Source: an uncultured Cytophagales bacterium (GTDB lineage Bacteria; Bacteroidota; Bacteroidia; Cytophagales; Cyclobacteriaceae). From it: a stretch of DNA of 64,000 nucleotides. A model generated the notes under the pieces. The model ran no database searches, was not told the DNA's origin, and saw only the letters and a program-made list of their open reading frames with translations. The position numbers and the translations under genes are program-made. The stretch covers positions 310,001 through 374,000 of the forward strand of contig CAJXNP010000004.1 of assembly GCA_913057175.1 (NCBI GenBank), read 5' to 3'. Below, in pieces: positions 61,702 through 64,000 of this stretch (positions are counted from its first letter, which is position 1; each line of letters begins with the position of its first letter).

Positions 61702-62460
61702 ATGAAAAGAAGCCTGAGCATATTTTTATTGAGCTTGATTGTTTTCTCCTGTGGGAAAACAGCTAAGCAGGAAAGTGATGAGGAATGGATCCAGCTATTT
61801 GACGGCACTTCTCTGGAAGGATGGAGAGCCTACAATGGAGAGGAACTGCCTCCGGGGTGGACCATCAAAAATGGGGAGCTGACCTTTGATACCGAACTGG
61901 GCCTGGAACAGGACTATACCGGTGGGACAGATATTATTTATGGCCAGGAGGAATTTGAGAACTTCGAATTATACCTGGAATGGAAACTGCCGGAAGGAGG
62001 GAACAGCGGCATATTTTATCACCTGAAAGAAGGCTTTGATGGTCCGACAGGAATTTGTCCCGAATACCAGCTGATCGACGACGCCAACTACGCCCGTATT
62101 CATGACCTGACAGAATATAATACGAGTGTGGGTTTTGAAAATCCGTCCCAGCTTCACCCTTTGCAGAAGACAGCCTCTGATTATGCGATGTATGCAGCGG
62201 ATGAAAGTCAGAAAGTCCTTCATCCGGTAGGGGAGTGGAATACAACGAAAATCGTTTTTACGCCGGAAAAAGCAGAACACTGGTTGAATGGAAAAAAAGT
62301 GATTTCATTTGTTCCCTGGTCAGACGATTGGAACGAAAGGAAAAACTCGGGCAAATGGAAAAATTACCCTGACTACGGAACGTTTAAATCCGGATACATT
62401 GGCCTTCAGGATCATTCAAGTCCGATCTGGTTCAGAAACATTAAGATCAAAAAACTTTAA
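61702..62460 (+). CDS. DUF1080 lipoprotein (3-keto-glycoside hydrolase-like)
   Basis: A 252-residue lipoprotein (lipobox Cys in LLSLIVFSCGKTAK). The jelly-roll DUF1080 domain starts WIQLFDGTSLEGWRAYNGE and has EFENFELYLEWKLPEGGNSGIFYH, GICPEYQLIDD, HPVGEWNTTKIVF, HWLNGKKVI and YIGLQDHSSPIWFRNIKI. The family is now linked to hydrolysis of 3-keto-glycosides. It lies 12 bases before the exported Gfo/Idh gene, the probable oxidase that makes such substrates. It is anchored in the membrane facing the periplasm. Confidence 0.9.
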   Translation: MKRSLSIFLLSLIVFSCGKTAKQESDEEWIQLFDGTSLEGWRAYNGEELPPGWTIKNGELTFDTELGLEQDYTGGTDIIYGQEEFENFELYLEWKLPEGGNSGIFYHLKEGFDGPTGICPEYQLIDDANYARIHDLTEYNTSVGFENPSQLHPLQKTASDYAMYAADESQKVLHPVGEWNTTKIVFTPEKAEHWLNGKKVISFVPWSDDWNERKNSGKWKNYPDYGTFKSGYIGLQDHSSPIWFRNIKIKKL

Positions 62461-62472
62461 CAGCCCCTAAAA

Positions 62473-63810
62473 ATGAAAAAACGAGAATTTCTTAAAACCT
62501 CGGCCCTTTTAGCTTCCGGTATTTTCCTTTTTCCTTCCTGTGTTTCGAAATCAGCTGCCAAAAAGAGACTGAGAACTGCCCACATCGGACTCGGATTTCA
62601 GGGTATGGAAGATCTGAGGGATATTTCCTCTCATAAGCAGGTCGATGTAGTAGCGCTGTGTGATGTGGATGCCAACAATTTAGCTGCCGCGCTGAAAAAA
62701 CACCCAAAGGCGAAAACTTATTCGGACTACCGAACGATGCTCGCAGAGATGGGCAACGAGATCGATGCAGTGGTCGTCGCAACTCCTGATCATAGCCATG
62801 CTCCAATCTCCATGATGGCCATGGAGCAAAACAAGGCCGTTTATTGCCAGAAGCCGTTGACCCATCATGTGTCAGAAGCGCGGGCCATGAATAAAATGGC
62901 CAAAGATAAAAAGCTGGTCACCCAAATGGGGATACAGGTGCATTCTTTTTACGACTACAAGCTGGCGACTTTGCTCATCCAGGACGGAATTATCGGTAAG
63001 GTAAGCACCGTCCATGCATGGTCTCCTAAAAACTGGGGATATGACGGTCCGAAGCCTGAAGGCAGTGATCCGGTCCCTGAAACACTTGACTGGAACCTCT
63101 GGCAGGGAACAGCTCCGGAAAGGCCCTATAAGAAGGATCTTTATCACCCCGGTAACTGGCGGAAAATCATGGATTACGGCTGTGGGACATTAGGGGATAT
63201 GGGTGTGCATATCTTTGATACACCATACAATGCACTTGCGCTGGATGTTCCACTGACGATTGTCAATAAATGCCGTCAACCCAACGGCTATGGATTTCCG
63301 GAAAAGAATACGGTGACCTACGAATTTCCTGCCACAAAATTTACGACTGATAAGCTTACCTGGATATGGTATGACGGTGAGGGCGCTCCTGCAAGCCAGG
63401 AAGAGTTGCTGCTTCCGAACGGTGATACACTGCCGGAACAGGGTGCGATGTTCATCGGTGAGAAAGGTCGCCTGTTGTTGCCTCACTTTATGGAACTGCC
63501 AAAACTTATTGTAGATGGAAAGTACCAGGAGCTGGACGCTGCTCAAATTGAAAAATACAAGCTGGGTACGCCGATCAGGGATTATGCTTCCGAAGGACCC
63601 AAGCATTATCACCAGTTTGTGGATTCCTGCCTGGGGAAAGACACGACCACAGCCCCGTTTTCCTATGCCTCCAGGCTGACGGAAACCATCCTGCTGGGTG
63701 TGATTGCCGGACGATTTCCCAACCAGACCCTGCACTGGGATGCCGAGAAAGCCCAGTTTGCAGAAACAGAAGCCAATCAGTATCTGGAAGGGGAGTACAG
63801 GAAGTTTTAG
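62473..63810 (+). CDS. exported Gfo/Idh/MocA oxidoreductase
   Basis: A 445-residue oxidoreductase with a leader MKKREFLKTSALLASGIFLF followed by a PSC lipobox-like end, so it is exported. The Rossmann motif is AHIGLGFQGMEDL, and the sugar-binding motif reads CQKPLTHH where most members have E-K-P. GCGTLGDMGVHIFDTPYNAL is the catalytic-domain landmark. Exported Bacteroidota members hold NAD(H) tightly and are linked to 3-keto-glycoside formation or C-glycoside work. It is co-directional with the DUF1080 gene, 12 bases apart. The right window edge lies 190 bases after its stop. Confidence 0.9.
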   Translation: MKKREFLKTSALLASGIFLFPSCVSKSAAKKRLRTAHIGLGFQGMEDLRDISSHKQVDVVALCDVDANNLAAALKKHPKAKTYSDYRTMLAEMGNEIDAVVVATPDHSHAPISMMAMEQNKAVYCQKPLTHHVSEARAMNKMAKDKKLVTQMGIQVHSFYDYKLATLLIQDGIIGKVSTVHAWSPKNWGYDGPKPEGSDPVPETLDWNLWQGTAPERPYKKDLYHPGNWRKIMDYGCGTLGDMGVHIFDTPYNALALDVPLTIVNKCRQPNGYGFPEKNTVTYEFPATKFTTDKLTWIWYDGEGAPASQEELLLPNGDTLPEQGAMFIGEKGRLLLPHFMELPKLIVDGKYQELDAAQIEKYKLGTPIRDYASEGPKHYHQFVDSCLGKDTTTAPFSYASRLTETILLGVIAGRFPNQTLHWDAEKAQFAETEANQYLEGEYRKF

Positions 63811-63833
63811 GTTGGTGAGTCATCCCCACACCA

Positions 63834-63950
63834 CGTTATTGCTAGGAATGGCATTGGGAATGGTGGTGGGATGACGTGGCAATCTGGACCTCCCAAACCG
63901 TCATTGCGAGAAGAACCATAAGCGATAGCGTTGGTGCGACGTGGCAATCT
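63834..63950. repeat. two-copy 52-base intergenic repeat at the right edge
   Basis: Units at 63834-63885 and 63899-63950 are both 52 bases long, begin CGT(T/C)ATTGC(T/G)AG and end GACGTGGCAATCT; the period is 65 bases. Within each unit ATTGC and GCAAT are inverted, giving a hairpin. The style matches the TCATTGCGAG...GCAATCTC repeats dispersed in many environmental genomes. Confidence 0.7.
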
Positions 63951-64000
63951 CGTTATCTAGTACACTGAACATTCCATCTGGAGAGTCACTCACTACCACG

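Overview
The window looks like a chromosomal segment of a free-living Bacteroidota, probably a Saprospiria- or Cytophagia-like lineage; no marker gene here fixes the genus. Supporting signs are moderate GC, starts without Shine-Dalgarno sequences, promoter candidates of the Bacteroidota type (TTG about 19-22 bases upstream of TAnnTTTG), a Reg_prop sensor kinase, a LytS/LytTR pair, many lipoproteins with short signal peptides ending in C or AQ, and exported oxidoreductases, DUF1080 and glycoside hydrolases. No tRNA, rRNA, CRISPR array or phage region was seen.

Layout. 1-1.2 kb: the 3' part of an IS1634-type transposase. 1.3-8.2 kb, all leftward: a secreted GH3 glycosidase, a very large propeller sensor histidine kinase and a GH16 laminarinase-type beta-glucanase, which suggests beta-glucan use. 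8.4-21.1 kb: the most striking region, a complete corrinoid methyl-transfer and C1-oxidation cluster. It holds a UroD-type methyltransferase, a corrinoid protein, a small 'Virulence_fact'-family protein, a MetF-MetV fusion, a DHPS-type methyl-THF:corrinoid methyltransferase, an amidohydrolase and a YdeP/FdhF-type molybdoenzyme in one rightward operon. A homocysteine methyltransferase-like gene is divergent. A convergent leftward operon encodes a RACo-like corrinoid-activating ATPase, a protein resembling the methionine synthase activation region, and an unknown 108-residue protein. The divergent promoter region carries a matched pair of LacI-like operators, one overlapping the predicted -33 element. 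Read together, the genes describe removal of a methyl group from an unidentified methylated substrate, transfer to THF, and oxidation toward formate and CO2.

21-32 kb: exported proteins of unknown role, an alpha-2-macroglobulin with an intact thioester motif, an AT-rich lipoprotein gene and pbpC. 32.5-46 kb: GH2 glycosidase, small methyltransferase, membrane adenylate cyclase, LytS/LytTR pair, pirin-like protein with an exported intradiol dioxygenase, a sialate-O-acetylesterase fused to a polysaccharide deacetylase, an SGNH esterase and a CE15-type glucuronoyl esterase. With the dienelactone hydrolase at 52 kb these hint at plant polymers or aromatics, but the link is inference. 46-60 kb: mixed housekeeping and stress-type genes (transglutaminase-like, SDRs, sugar-lactone oxidase, SnoaL-like, Gfo/Idh, cupin, metallo-hydrolase, PhyH oxygenase) plus two short genes under 60 residues. 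60.4-63.8 kb: an exported sugar module (TIM barrel, DUF1080, Gfo/Idh) that fits 3-keto-glycoside breakdown.

Intergenic DNA is rich in repeats: four copies of a roughly 160-base family (43.9, 44.1, 52.9 and 60.1 kb), a 142-base MITE-like element with long terminal inverted repeats (55.07 kb), a large nested hairpin (7.24 kb) and a two-copy 52-base repeat at the right edge.
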